A stretch of DNA of 64,000 nt from JAIRNF01 sp031551125 (GCA_031551125.1 JAVBOB010000003.1:1-64000); one strand, 5' to 3'. Shown: positions 8,343-16,840, counted from the stretch's first letter. A program made the numbers and translations. The notes: generated from the sequence alone by a model not told the origin.

Positions 8343-9374
8343 CTATCGTTTCCTATACTTCCTTGCGGGTGAGGTACTCTTCTCGGGTTCAGCCTTGCTT
8401 TTCATTGGAAAATCGAGCTTAGGCCATGCTCCGCTCATGGCGTAGTACCAAGCCGTTTCAAATACCAGTCTCGTTCTGCGCATAAGCGAAGGAAAGTATA
8501 GCTTCTCTATTTTATCTTCGGGCGAGTGAATATCCGCAATTATTCCTGATGTGTAGTACATCGTAGGGATATACCGCTTATCGAACACGTAGTGGTCAGA
8601 CATGGGGTAGAACAGCTTAAACAGCATGTCGTTATTGTAAAACTTATAATCTACAATAAGCTGAATGGCAGCGTTATTAATGCTATCCGTTATATGCTGC
8701 AAGTCTGAGCTGATGCGGTCGGCGCCAAGTATGAAAACATAATCATTCTCCCCTTCGGCATAGCCGTCAACCCGGCCAATCATATCCATGTTAAGCGCCA
8801 GTATGGTTTTTTCCGGTGGAATTACAGAATGGTTCATGTAGTATGACGAGCCTGCCAGCTCTGCCTTATTTCCGTCAAATAGCGCAAATATGATAGAACG
8901 GCGGGGAATCATCTCCCTTTGTCCGGCAAGCTTAAAGGTTCGGGCTATTTCAAGCAAGGCCGATACTCCCGACGCATTGTCCTCTGCCCCCGAATATACT
9001 GTACCATTGGCCGTACCAATAAAATCGTAGTGCGCCATAATAACTATCGCCTCATCCTTCAAGTCCATGCCTCTTATCATGCCTATGATATTTGCCCCGC
9101 GTGCCCTCATCGTATCAAAGTTTTGTACGTAGCCGGTAGAAAAAGGCTTCTCAAGTCCCATTTTTTCAAATTCACGAACTAAATACTCTCTAGCTAAAGC
9201 GCCTCCGGCCTGTCCCACTCGCCGGCCTTCCATTTGGGGAGAGCTAAGGGTGGCAACATGCTTATAAAGGCTATCAACCTTAATGTTCAAAGCATACTCG
9301 TCGGCATAGGATTGTTGAGAAAGCACAGGGGAAACGGCAAAACAAACAAACAAGAGCGACAATAAAAATCTCAT
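8343..9374 (-). CDS. M28 family peptidase homologue with altered active site
   Basis: Exported 343-aa protein of the M28 (aminopeptidase Y/Q) zinc peptidase fold, with a signal peptide to about residue 20. Recognisable metal-site positions are His115/Asp117 (HYD), Asp132 (GAEDNASG), Asp197 (NMDMIG) and His261 (SDHYVF). The segment that normally reads GEExGLxGS, carrying the general-base Glu and a bridging zinc-ligand Glu, reads GNKAELAGS (168-176), so both acids are replaced by Asn169 and Lys170. Standard M28 catalysis is therefore doubtful; it may be a binding protein or use different chemistry. The C-terminus is basic (KYRKR). Divergent from mtgA, with separate promoters. Confidence 0.85.
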   Translation of the reverse strand: MRFLLSLLFVCFAVSPVLSQQSYADEYALNIKVDSLYKHVATLSSPQMEGRRVGQAGGALAREYLVREFEKMGLEKPFSTGYVQNFDTMRARGANIIGMIRGMDLKDEAIVIMAHYDFIGTANGTVYSGAEDNASGVSALLEIARTFKLAGQREMIPRRSIIFALFDGNKAELAGSSYYMNHSVIPPEKTILALNMDMIGRVDGYAEGENDYVFILGADRISSDLQHITDSINNAAIQLIVDYKFYNNDMLFKLFYPMSDHYVFDKRYIPTMYYTSGIIADIHSPEDKIEKLYFPSLMRRTRLVFETAWYYAMSGAWPKLDFPMKSKAEPEKSTSPARKYRKR

Positions 9375-9393
9375 TGGGTATATTTTAAGGGGG

Positions 9394-9401
9394 CAAAGTT
9401 A
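9394..9401 (-). promoter_or_regulatory. predicted -7 box for M28 gene
   Basis: TAACTTTG on the minus strand ends 20 nt upstream of the ATG at 9374 and matches TAnnTTTG. Confidence 0.55.
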
Positions 9402-9420
9402 GTAAAATGCTATTGAGTGC

Positions 9421-9428
9421 TATATTTG
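9421..9428 (+). promoter_or_regulatory. predicted -7 box for mtgA
   Basis: TATATTTG matches TAnnTTTG and reads toward mtgA. It is back-to-back with the M28 promoter. Confidence 0.5.
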
Positions 9429-9499
9429 TATCGGCAATTTTGCCTCCCCTGATTAACCTTTAACCTTTCATGCTTAACAATAGCTTAAGCACTACTTAT

Positions 9500-10219
9500 A
9501 TGGACGAAAACAAGGCACAAACAAAGAAAAGCTGGTGGAAAAGACTAAAAAAGCTCCTGCTTTGGGCAACGGTATTCTTCTTTGGCTCAACCATACTGGC
9601 GGTAATTGTTTACCGCTGGGTACCCGTTTACTATACGCCGCTTATGCTTATTCGCAGCATACAAAATACAGGCGATGATAAGTTTTCTACGCAAAAAAAG
9701 TGGGTTTCCATAGACGATATATCGTACAATATGGTACTCGCCGTGGTAGCATCGGAAGACAACAACTTCCTTACACACAGTGGTTTTGACTGGAAGGCTA
9801 TTGATGATGCGGCTGCACACAACAAAAAGAGCAAACGGCTACGCGGAGCCAGCACCATAAGCCAACAGGTGGCTAAAAACGTTTTTCTGTGGCCTAACCG
9901 CTCCTACCTCCGCAAAGGCTTGGAGGTATATTTTACCTTTCTGATTGAAATGTTTTGGAGCAAGCAACGCATAATGGAGGTGTACCTCAACGTTATTGAA
10001 ACGGGTAAGGGGGTGTACGGTGTGGAGGCGGCTGCAAAGCTGTACTTCAAAAAATCGGCTAAAAACCTGAGCCGTCCCGAGGCGGCATTAATAGCGGCTA
10101 TTCTTCCCGACCCGCGGCGACGGAATCCGGCAAAACCAACGCCCTACCTTCTAAAGCGGCAAGCCCAGCTGCTAAACCTGATGAGCTTGGTAGGCGACCA
10201 TAAGCAGCTGATGGAGTAG
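9500..10219 (+). CDS. mtgA: monofunctional peptidoglycan glycosyltransferase MtgA
   Basis: GT51 transglycosylase that polymerises lipid II into glycan strands at the outer face of the inner membrane. 239 aa from the ATG at 9500: a basic N-terminus, one transmembrane segment (about residues 20-42), then GT51 motifs including the catalytic-Glu motif ASEDNNFLTHSGFD, the GASTISQQ motif, a second Glu in IEMFWSKQRIMEVYLN, and GVYGVEAAAKLYF. No transpeptidase domain follows, so it is the monofunctional type. An upstream in-frame ATG at 9470 would add ten residues unlike the family; 9500 is preferred but not proven. Confidence 0.93.
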   Translation: MDENKAQTKKSWWKRLKKLLLWATVFFFGSTILAVIVYRWVPVYYTPLMLIRSIQNTGDDKFSTQKKWVSIDDISYNMVLAVVASEDNNFLTHSGFDWKAIDDAAAHNKKSKRLRGASTISQQVAKNVFLWPNRSYLRKGLEVYFTFLIEMFWSKQRIMEVYLNVIETGKGVYGVEAAAKLYFKKSAKNLSRPEAALIAAILPDPRRRNPAKPTPYLLKRQAQLLNLMSLVGDHKQLME

Positions 10220-10954
10220 AGAGCCTCTCCCCTAGCCCCTCTCCAAAGGAGAGGGGAATAGACTACGATGATACACACAACGCATAAAAGATGCGTCATT
10301 GCGAGGCGTTTTTTGCCGAAGCAATCTCTGTGTTAAATAAGGGATTGCTTCGTCGTTCCTCCTCACAATGACGTGCTTATTTATAGCTAGCTGCTTGGGC
10401 TAACTATTACATGCTACAACACACCTTTTCAAAATTTGACAAGGTAGCGGTGCAGGTAGCTGGTCGGGTAGCTGCTCAGGTTACTGTGCAGTAAATATAA
10501 ACGAAACGAAAGAAAACAAAACACCGGTAAAATGAGGAGTTGTGGAAAACCACAAATGAAGGTTTGCACTTGTTGAAAACAACATACCCCTTGCCGATTT
10601 CTACAAATGTACCTGTTGGTTTCAACAGAAGTATTGCTGAGAACAACACGCAAAAGGAATATACAAGGAATATAAAGAAAGGAAATTACAAGGAAGGGGG
10701 CTATGCTTGGCGGAGGAGAGACGTTAATACAATTTGATTTAGATTCTTTTTGAACATAAAACAACTTGTAGCTGCAGAGCAAAAGAAAAAGAAAAAAGTT
10801 GCGCCAAAAAAGAAAAAGAGAGAGCCTCTCCCCTAACCCCTCTCCACAAGAGAGGGGGCAAGCTTTGACGATACACACAGCCCATAAAACAGTTAACCTT
10901 AAACTGCTAACTAACCCAAGTTGCTAGCTACTTAATTTGTTACTCTATGCCGGT
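10220..10954. repeat. repeat-rich intergenic region after mtgA
   Basis: Holds two copies of the C/G hairpin repeat (10221-10262 and 10820-10862), a divergent inverted CATTGCGAGG...CAATGACG pair (10290-10378), GTAGC-rich text (about 10440-10490), a GAAAC/GAAAG purine stretch (10500-10525) and variants of a TAGCTAGC-CTTG motif (10384, 10921). A 149-codon minus-strand frame is composed of these repeats and is not accepted as a gene. Confidence 0.6.
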
Positions 10955-11080
10955 ACTATTACCCCCTAACCCCCTAAGGGGGGAACCCGACTACTGCGAA
11001 ATTGAACTTTGGGAAGTAACTTGCACAGACCAAAGCCCCCTTCAGGGGGTTGGGGGTAATAGCTAGCAACTTGAGCTAAC
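10955..11080 (+). repeat. family-C repeat, complete copy 1
   Basis: A ~125-bp unit: a C-rich hairpin (CCCCCTAACCCCC / AAGGGGGG), a ~40-bp middle ending CTTGCACAGACCAAAG, a second hairpin CCCCC-TTCA-GGGGG, and a tail TAGCTAGCAACTTGAGCTAA. A near full-length inverted copy is at 56043-56165 and partial copies are at 37316-37372 and 63401-63441. Confidence 0.75.
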
Positions 11081-11177
11081 TATACGTATTGCTTCTGTTG
11101 AATCAAAGTTACCATTGCTGTATGAGGTTACCCTGCCAGCACCATTCCCCCCTTTGGGGGTTAGGGGGCTGGATTTT

Positions 11178-11876
11178 TCACCCTGCATACGCCAACGTTA
11201 CTACGCTAAGCTTACAGTCGGCTGCATTATGAAGGGTTTGAGCACAGGCTTCAAGCGTTGCTCCGGTAGTAAGTACATCATCCACTAACAGAATATGCTT
11301 ACCTGCTAACGCTTGCGGGTTCGATACGCTAAATACGTTTTCCACATTCCGCCAACGCTCCATGCGGGTTTTGCGCGTTTGCGTTTCGGTACGCTCTGTA
11401 CGATATAGTACATCTGTCAGCAAAGGCTTGTTTAGCGCGGCAGCCAGGCCCATAGCCACCTGTTCGCTTTGGTTGTAACCTCTGGTACGTAGCCGTGATA
11501 TGTGCAGCGGAACGGGTACTACCGCATCAGCTGAAGCATAAGGTACTGTTTTAGCCAGCTGCTCACCAAACCATTGTCCGAGTAAAACTCCTATATCCTT
11601 TTGTCCGCGATATTTTAGCTTGTATAGCAACCTACTATGCGGTGAACCTTTAGCGTAGAAAAAGAAAGATGCCGCATTCTCAACCTCCACCCTACCCTGA
11701 AACGACTGGTAGGCTTTATTGTCCTTATCTTTCCAAAAATTAGTGAGCGGTAGCTCATAACGACAGCTCAGGCATATAAGCCGTTCGCCCGTTACCAAGC
11801 GTTGTCCGCATACCTCACAGCATTGTGGAAACAGAAGGTCATAGAAAGAAGTAAAGGGCTTAGCCAAACGCTTCAT
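11178..11876 (-). CDS. ComF family phosphoribosyltransferase-like protein
   Basis: A 232-aa ComF/GntX-type protein. It has an N-terminal zinc-ribbon with two CxxC pairs (CEVCGQ at about 19-24 and CLSC at about 36-39) and a type I phosphoribosyltransferase fold ending in the PRPP-binding signature HILLVDDVLTTGATL (about residues 193-207). In competent bacteria ComFC helps bring single-stranded DNA into the cytosol; in most others its role is unsettled, so no competence role is claimed. The start ATG at 11876 is supported by a TATTTTTG box 22 nt upstream. Monocistronic, convergent with repeats downstream. Confidence 0.9.
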   Translation of the reverse strand: MKRLAKPFTSFYDLLFPQCCEVCGQRLVTGERLICLSCRYELPLTNFWKDKDNKAYQSFQGRVEVENAASFFFYAKGSPHSRLLYKLKYRGQKDIGVLLGQWFGEQLAKTVPYASADAVVPVPLHISRLRTRGYNQSEQVAMGLAAALNKPLLTDVLYRTERTETQTRKTRMERWRNVENVFSVSNPQALAGKHILLVDDVLTTGATLEACAQTLHNAADCKLSVVTLAYAG

Positions 11877-11898
11877 GCGTACAAGGTTGAGATAAGAA

Positions 11899-11906
11899 CA
11901 AAAATA
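11899..11906 (-). promoter_or_regulatory. predicted -7 box for ComF gene
   Basis: TATTTTTG on the minus strand fits TAnnTTTG and ends 22 nt before the start codon. Confidence 0.5.
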
Positions 11907-12204
11907 TAGATTCCGGACGAACAGGCAAAACTTATTACCCCCAGATTTTTCTCAACACGTAGGCACATAGAAAACATAGGTACACATGGTTGATACTTAT
12001 GACAAATGAATTTCGTAGCCGACAAAGTCCCCCCTTTGGGGAATTTAGGGGGATTTTGCACATAGAATCACAGATGATAGCAAGAAGATTGGACAACATT
12101 AGTTAAACCGTGTAAACCTGCGTTTTTCAGCGTCATCTGTGTGCCATATTATATGACTTACGTTTTCTATGTGCCTATGTGGTAAAAAAGCCCCCGACTT
12201 TTGC
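11907..12204. repeat. intergenic with long inverted 'cacatag' repeats
   Basis: GTAGGCACATAGAAAACATAG (from about 11957) is mirrored by TTTTCTATGTGCCTATGTGG (to about 12183), and an inner pair of CACAGATGA (about 12071) and TCATCTGTG (about 12133) nests inside, giving a large imperfect hairpin of about 225 nt. A small C/G hairpin repeat (12028-12056) sits on the left side. No gene is seen. Confidence 0.55.
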
Positions 12205-12212
12205 TACCTTTG
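12205..12212 (+). promoter_or_regulatory. predicted -7 box abutting HsdR-N gene
   Basis: TACCTTTG matches TAnnTTTG and ends only 4 nt before the ATG at 12217, so the transcript would start at or next to the start codon (leaderless or nearly so). Confidence 0.55.
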
Positions 12213-12216
12213 ACAC

Positions 12217-12660
12217 ATGACAACACCGCTAAGCCAACGGCTAAACATACGCAACAATAACGGACGGACGGAGGTTTTTGACCCCATACGCAAGAAGTAT
12301 GTCGCGTTTACGCCGGAAGAATACGTGCGGCAAGTGCTTATACTATACCTGATGGAGGAAAAGGGCTACCCCTCCGGATTGTTGACCGTAGAGGCAGAGC
12401 TAAGCCTGAACGGGATGGCTAAGCGCACAGACGTGATGGTGTACGATAGAAATGCTCAACCCCTGGTGATTGCCGAGTGTAAAGCGGAATCGGTAAAGCT
12501 TACGCAGGCTGTTTTCGACCAGCTGGCACGCTACAACTTAGCGTTCAACGTTCCCTACCTTATTGCTACTAACGGTATAAAACATTACTGCTGTAAGCTG
12601 GATTTTGCAAACTCCGGCTATTCCTTCCTAAAAGAAATCCCCCACTATAGCGAACTATAG
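12217..12660 (+). CDS. HsdR N-terminal-like (HSDR_N_2) PD-(D/E)XK protein
   Basis: A 147-aa protein consisting essentially of the nuclease-like N-terminal domain of type I restriction HsdR subunits. A PD-(D/E)XK arrangement is visible: an acidic residue in the first helix (Glu47/Glu48), Asp72 (RTDVMVYD), Glu87-x-Lys89 (IAECKAE), and a Gln in the following helix (DQLARYN), the pattern of active nucleases. No helicase, specificity or methylase gene is nearby, so it is not part of a restriction system here. Stand-alone versions are common in Bacteroidota and their role is not established. Its promoter box practically touches the ATG. Confidence 0.85.
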   Translation: MTTPLSQRLNIRNNNGRTEVFDPIRKKYVAFTPEEYVRQVLILYLMEEKGYPSGLLTVEAELSLNGMAKRTDVMVYDRNAQPLVIAECKAESVKLTQAVFDQLARYNLAFNVPYLIATNGIKHYCCKLDFANSGYSFLKEIPHYSEL

Positions 12661-12691
12661 CAGGGGAGTATTCTTAAGCTTGTTTAATAGC

Positions 12692-13117
12692 CTACTTCGT
12701 TGCAGGAGCCTGTGCTTGCGGTTGTGGTTGAGCCTTAGGTTCAACTTCGCCCTTAATGGTTAGCACAATAGTTTCGGGGTCACCGTTGGTATAAACGGTA
12801 AGTACCTTATTGAATACACCCGGACGACCAACCGTTGAATAGGTAGCCGTAACCTTTCCGGTTTTGCCGGGAAGTACAGGTTCTTTAGTCCACTCAGGAG
12901 TAGTACAACCGCATGAGGGCGCTACGTTGTTTAGTATTACAGGCACCTTTCCGGTGTTGGTAAACTCAAATACGCACGATACGCTGTTCGCTTCTTCCTT
13001 CACCTTACCAAAATCGTGAGTGTCTTCTTTAAACTTAATGGTTCCTTTATCCTGTCCGAAGGCTACTGCCGTACCGAACAAAAGGCATACTGCAAGGGCA
13101 AAAATTTTAGATTTCAT
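12692..13117 (-). CDS. DUF1573 domain secreted protein
   Basis: A 141-aa exported protein: signal peptide to about residue 21 (AFGQ), then a DUF1573 immunoglobulin-like beta domain with the hallmark phrases FKEDTHDFGKV and the Cys-containing loop PSCGCTTPEW (about residues 69-78), and a short Pro/Gln/Ala-rich tail (PKAQPQPQAQAPATK). The family is abundant in Bacteroidota envelopes; function unknown. Convergent with the HsdR-N gene, 31 bp between the stops. Confidence 0.92.
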   Translation of the reverse strand: MKSKIFALAVCLLFGTAVAFGQDKGTIKFKEDTHDFGKVKEEANSVSCVFEFTNTGKVPVILNNVAPSCGCTTPEWTKEPVLPGKTGKVTATYSTVGRPGVFNKVLTVYTNGDPETIVLTIKGEVEPKAQPQPQAQAPATK

Positions 13118-13369
13118 AGTTCTATCTTATTTAAAATTCAATGTTTGTAAAACGCTATTATGTTATTTTCGGGTCAACGATGCTTCATAAAACTGACGAG
13201 CAAAAGTATTAAAGAATACGTTTCGCTGTTCTCTCCTGCATTACTATCGCGTTAAATAGTCCTAAACGCACAGGAGGCAATCCGCCGTTACTGTACTAGT
13301 ATTAGCAAGAATGATGCCAAAATTTATTTTATTAAGGATTAGATGAATACACTTACTCTCAGCAAACCC
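13118..13369. other. promoter-side intergenic of DUF1573 gene
   Basis: A/T-rich DNA with no supported gene or repeat; it presumably carries the promoter for the minus-strand DUF1573 gene, but no clean TAnnTTTG box was found. Confidence 0.4.
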
Positions 13370-13434
13370 ACACTACTACACTACCACACTACTACACTAC
13401 CGCACTACCACACTACTACACTACCACACTACTT
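13370..13434. repeat. 24-bp tandem repeat of CACTA/CCACA units
   Basis: Just over two and a half copies of a 24-bp unit built from CACTAC and CACACTACTA steps, just past the 3' end of the large outer-membrane gene. Read on the plus strand it would encode repeated His-Tyr-Thr residues, which is a compositional artefact. Confidence 0.7.
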
Positions 13435-13443
13435 TAGAGATTC

Positions 13444-16116
13444 CTACCTTTCTCCAAATATATTAAACACGGGTACGCTGATTTTAAAGCCGATGTTGCT
13501 GTATTCAAAATCGTCGAAGCCCACAAACACGCCCACTCCGGCTACAAAACCGATGTTGGTAATGCTATATCCCGCTTCAATATGATGGTTACTGTAAGGT
13601 GTTTTCAGGTAGCTGAAATGTAAGCCTTCCTGCCAAAGCGTATTGCTGAGGAAAGGCAGGTACTTCAGCAACAGGTAGGGTGTTTGATACATCAATCCCG
13701 CCTTTACAAACCACTCGTTAGTGCTGGTAGTGTAGGTTTTCGGAAAGTACATCATCTTTTCCGTAAAGGTCGAAGTAATCAAATCGGGCTCCTGCGTGTT
13801 GAAGTGCTGAAAATCGGCAAAGTGCATTTGTTTGCGGTTAAAGAATTTTCCCGCACTAACCGAATAGCTGAGCGATTTCATCAAGCCTAAATCCAGCGTC
13901 TGTTCAATAGCTGCAAGCCCTAAATCGTAGTTGGTTGAGCTGCTAAATACATCGGGTAATCCCTTTTCCCAAGCAACGGAGAAGGTAGGATAGCCGGATC
14001 TCACCATACGTTTCACCCGTCCATACATACGATAGTAGTATTGCGGCGTATAGCTTAGCTTCGCATACAACACTGTTGAGCGTGTACCGTTAAGCAGGGC
14101 CGGATTTTGCAGTACGTATGGATTCACAGGGTCATTGCTCCGGTACTCCCTATCCTTAAAAAAGAACGAGTAGTTGGTAGTATTTTCCAACCTTCTACGG
14201 TCGGCATAGGTGGCTCTAAACCCGAAGTTAAACCCGTTGGCTATATCTATAGTGTGAGATAGCTCTACAAACCGATTATCATACAGGTTAATGTAGCTGT
14301 AGTGTGCAAATAGCGCCGCATACATATTTGCTGTGAAATCCAAACCGCTTAGCTCGTTAAAGTCGGTGCTGGAAACGCCACCACGCAGCTGAACGGTAGC
14401 CCGCTTCTCCGGCCAGTAACGGTATGAGGCACGCAGAGTACCCATCCACGCTTCACGGCTAAAGGCATAACGCCCGTTAAGCGCCACCAACAGCGTAGTG
14501 GTATCCTTAAACCGCTTGTTGAATCGCACTTCCTGACCATAAGAAAACCCATCAACAGGGTGGAACCCATCTGCTCCCAAAGCCAATAACCCGTCATGCG
14601 ATATGTAGGCGGATGAGTCACCAATGTAGTAACGCTTACCCATTACAAGACCGACTATAGTAAACGTTTTACTGTTCTTTTTGGTGCTGTCGGCAAAAGC
14701 GCCGCTATGGGTTAAGGAGTCTTTCCGAACGTAGCTCTTCACCTCCGCATTTGATAAGGGAATAGGGCGCATCTCTGTCCAGTAGAGCGTATCACGCTTT
14801 TTAGCCAAGCTGTCCACCTCCAGCTGGTAAGTACGCTCCAGCTCTAGCGGGTCTTTCTTACTGCCCTCAGCCGCCTGCTGATTTTTCTTAGCCTCCTCTG
14901 CCGATTTGCCCATTAGCTTAGCCAGCTCCATTGCCTCACGGGTATTCAAGTTAGGTTTAGCCATCAGCTGCTCTATGCGGCTATCTATTTTTTGCTTTTT
15001 GCTGCTTCCCTTCGCAGAAGCGGATTGTGATGATTCGGTTGCTGCCTTTTTTGCAGCTGCATCGGCCAGCTTTTGCGCGTTAGGGTTCACCTTCACATCC
15101 TCATACTTCACTACCGACTTATAGTTTAGCTCGGCAGCGTTACCCATAACAGAAACATTAAAATCAAAAAGGTAGCTGATAGGAAGAAATACACCTTTTC
15201 TCACCTCTGCAAATGACTGACGGTTACGATACTGCACACCAACCGTTTCGCCCGACAGGTCAAACTCTTTTACACTCCAGCTGTCCTCGTCAATATAGAG
15301 GTATCCGCTCACCAACAGCTTACTCTTCTGCTTGGGCACTACTTTTATCTTATTAGTAAGCCGTTCTCCCTCAAACGAACATCCTTCGTAAACAAAACGG
15401 TAGCTGGAAAACGCGTTAGGAGCAAGAGGCGATATAAACATATCACCATTGGTGTCGTATATGTTAACGCTTATCTGCGAAAAGTAAAAATCGCCCATAC
15501 CTTGAGGGAAAGTGCCGGATACCGACTTTACCTTCTGCTTAAAAATGTTCGGCGCGCGAAAGCTGATTTCGTTCACCGATTCTTGAAGATATTGCTCACC
15601 CTCCTTTAGGCCCAGCTGTTTAATTTCTTTCCCCGCCATCACCTTTACCATACCCGATATTTTTTTGATGGTCAGCGTGCCTTTCAGGTAAACGTTAGAC
15701 TTATACTCACTCACCTGATTAAGGTAGTACGGCGCCATGCCTATTGCCTTACGCATAATACGGTATGCGGGGTCTTCAACTTTTCCACCCGTACCAACTA
15801 CGGCATCGGCAAGCATGTAGGGTTTTTCGGTTAGCACTACGCGTAGGTTGGTGCTGCCGCCTTCCGGTACGGTTACGGCTTGCTCTACGGTTTCATGCCC
15901 CAACGATTGAAAAGAACAGCGATAGGTACCTGCCTTTACTTTAAGAGAAAACTGTCCGTTTTCACCTGCCGAAGCACCCTGTGCAATATCTTTAACGTAA
16001 ATAACGGCATAAGGAACTGGTTCGTCCCGCTCGTTGACAATAGTTCCGTTCAACAGCTGCGCTCCGGCCGACAGGCTAATAAATAAAAGGGGTAGAAAAA
16101 GTATGGGTAGTTTCAT
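13444..16116 (-). CDS. DUF5686 outer-membrane protein with carboxypeptidase-like regulatory domain
   Basis: An 890-aa exported protein: signal peptide to about residue 19, a carboxypeptidase-D-regulatory-like beta-sandwich (about 21-95, GTIVNERDEPVPYAVIYV...), then the DUF5686 region, which is largely beta and predicted to end in an outer-membrane barrel with alternating aromatic strands and a terminal Phe-rich strand (SVPVFNIFGER). A charged low-complexity insert rich in Ala/Lys/Ser sits at about 355-435. The family accompanies SusC-like systems in Bacteroidota but its cargo is unknown. Its likely promoter (16230-16237) is about 115 bp upstream, with a hairpin repeat between. Confidence 0.88.
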   Translation of the reverse strand: MKLPILFLPLLFISLSAGAQLLNGTIVNERDEPVPYAVIYVKDIAQGASAGENGQFSLKVKAGTYRCSFQSLGHETVEQAVTVPEGGSTNLRVVLTEKPYMLADAVVGTGGKVEDPAYRIMRKAIGMAPYYLNQVSEYKSNVYLKGTLTIKKISGMVKVMAGKEIKQLGLKEGEQYLQESVNEISFRAPNIFKQKVKSVSGTFPQGMGDFYFSQISVNIYDTNGDMFISPLAPNAFSSYRFVYEGCSFEGERLTNKIKVVPKQKSKLLVSGYLYIDEDSWSVKEFDLSGETVGVQYRNRQSFAEVRKGVFLPISYLFDFNVSVMGNAAELNYKSVVKYEDVKVNPNAQKLADAAAKKAATESSQSASAKGSSKKQKIDSRIEQLMAKPNLNTREAMELAKLMGKSAEEAKKNQQAAEGSKKDPLELERTYQLEVDSLAKKRDTLYWTEMRPIPLSNAEVKSYVRKDSLTHSGAFADSTKKNSKTFTIVGLVMGKRYYIGDSSAYISHDGLLALGADGFHPVDGFSYGQEVRFNKRFKDTTTLLVALNGRYAFSREAWMGTLRASYRYWPEKRATVQLRGGVSSTDFNELSGLDFTANMYAALFAHYSYINLYDNRFVELSHTIDIANGFNFGFRATYADRRRLENTTNYSFFFKDREYRSNDPVNPYVLQNPALLNGTRSTVLYAKLSYTPQYYYRMYGRVKRMVRSGYPTFSVAWEKGLPDVFSSSTNYDLGLAAIEQTLDLGLMKSLSYSVSAGKFFNRKQMHFADFQHFNTQEPDLITSTFTEKMMYFPKTYTTSTNEWFVKAGLMYQTPYLLLKYLPFLSNTLWQEGLHFSYLKTPYSNHHIEAGYSITNIGFVAGVGVFVGFDDFEYSNIGFKISVPVFNIFGER

Positions 16117-16119
16117 AAA

Positions 16120-16163
16120 GACCTCTCCCCTAGCCCCTCTCCTTTGGAGAGGGGAATAGGCTA
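16120..16163. repeat. 'cctctcccctagcccctctcc' hairpin repeat, in DUF5686 leader
   Basis: The CCCCTCTCC/GGAGAGGGG module starts 4 bp upstream of the ATG of the DUF5686 gene and lies between the ATG and the inferred promoter at 16230. Confidence 0.7.
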
Positions 16164-16229
16164 CGAATTAGTATTTACTATGAGCCTAACGCATAATTCA
16201 AACACACCTTGCTCGAAATAACATACTTT

Positions 16230-16237
16230 CAAAGTTA
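16230..16237 (-). promoter_or_regulatory. predicted -7 box for DUF5686 gene
   Basis: TAACTTTG on the minus strand matches TAnnTTTG; the implied leader is about 110 nt and contains the hairpin repeat. Confidence 0.45.
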
Positions 16238-16267
16238 TAGCTTGAGCTGTACGTATTTTCTTCAACG

Positions 16268-16312
16268 CATGTTCCCCTTTCCAAAGGAGAGGGGTTAGGG
16301 GTGAGGCTCTAC
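16268..16312. repeat. 'cctctcccc' hairpin repeat overlapping OsmC 3' end
   Basis: An inverted-orientation copy (CCTTTCCAAAGGAGAGGGG core) whose right end touches the last codons and stop of the OsmC gene at 16309. Confidence 0.6.
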
Positions 16313-16722
16313 TCCCCCTTATACTTCAGCGTTACCGTTTGCTTCAAATCCGGATGCAGACTCTTAGCTACAGGGCATTGCTCTGCTGACAATTCCAACA
16401 GCTTACGCTCCTTATCGCTGTAGCTATTATGCGGAAGTGTAATTTCTACAATCAGCTCAACCACGCGGCGGGGATTTGTCCCCATAACCTTAGTGGTTTT
16501 AGCCGTTGCTCCGTCAATAGAGAACTTATGAGCGTTGGCAGCCATACCCATAATGGTAAGCATGCAGCTACCAAAAGCGGTAGCAAAAAGATCGGTGGGA
16601 GAAAATGCTTCGCCCTTACCGTTGTTGTCGGTAGGCGCATCAGTCATTAGCTTACTACCGGATTGCAGGTGGGTTGCTTCTGTACGCAAATCACCTAAAT
16701 AGATGGTGTGAACTGTTTCCAT
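16309..16722 (-). CDS. OsmC family peroxiredoxin-like protein
   Basis: A 137-aa OsmC/Ohr-fold protein. The two conserved cysteines are present as Cys53 (FGSCMLTIMG) and Cys116 (AEQCPVAKSL); this pair reduces organic hydroperoxides in characterised members. Conserved GEAFSPTDLFATA precedes the first Cys. Length is typical. Likely a cytosolic defence against organic peroxides, although the subfamily (OsmC or YhfA-like) cannot be settled. 118 bp downstream of fabD on the same strand, possibly a separate unit. Confidence 0.9.
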   Translation of the reverse strand: METVHTIYLGDLRTEATHLQSGSKLMTDAPTDNNGKGEAFSPTDLFATAFGSCMLTIMGMAANAHKFSIDGATAKTTKVMGTNPRRVVELIVEITLPHNSYSDKERKLLELSAEQCPVAKSLHPDLKQTVTLKYKGE

Positions 16723-16840
16723 AAAGTGAACAAAAAATTAAGAGTACAGAATTAGGAATAATACCAACTGTTTGCCACTGTAAACAAGTTTTGCAGCAAC
16801 GAGCAATTATTCTTTATTCATTATTCCTAATTCAAAATTA

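Noticed and set aside
10429..10878. 149-codon minus-strand frame after mtgA
   Set aside because: Composed of dispersed repeats (C/G hairpin, GTAGC steps, purine runs) and low-complexity hydrophobic residues.
12217..12660. Type I restriction-modification system
   Set aside because: No HsdM, HsdS or helicase part of HsdR nearby; only a stand-alone N-terminal-like domain.
13370..13434. CRISPR-like repeat
   Set aside because: Units are contiguous with no spacers, so it is a simple tandem repeat.
13343..13585. 80-codon plus-strand frame with HYHTTTLP repeats
   Set aside because: The His/Thr pattern is the translation of a 24-bp tandem repeat and the rest overlaps the large minus-strand gene.
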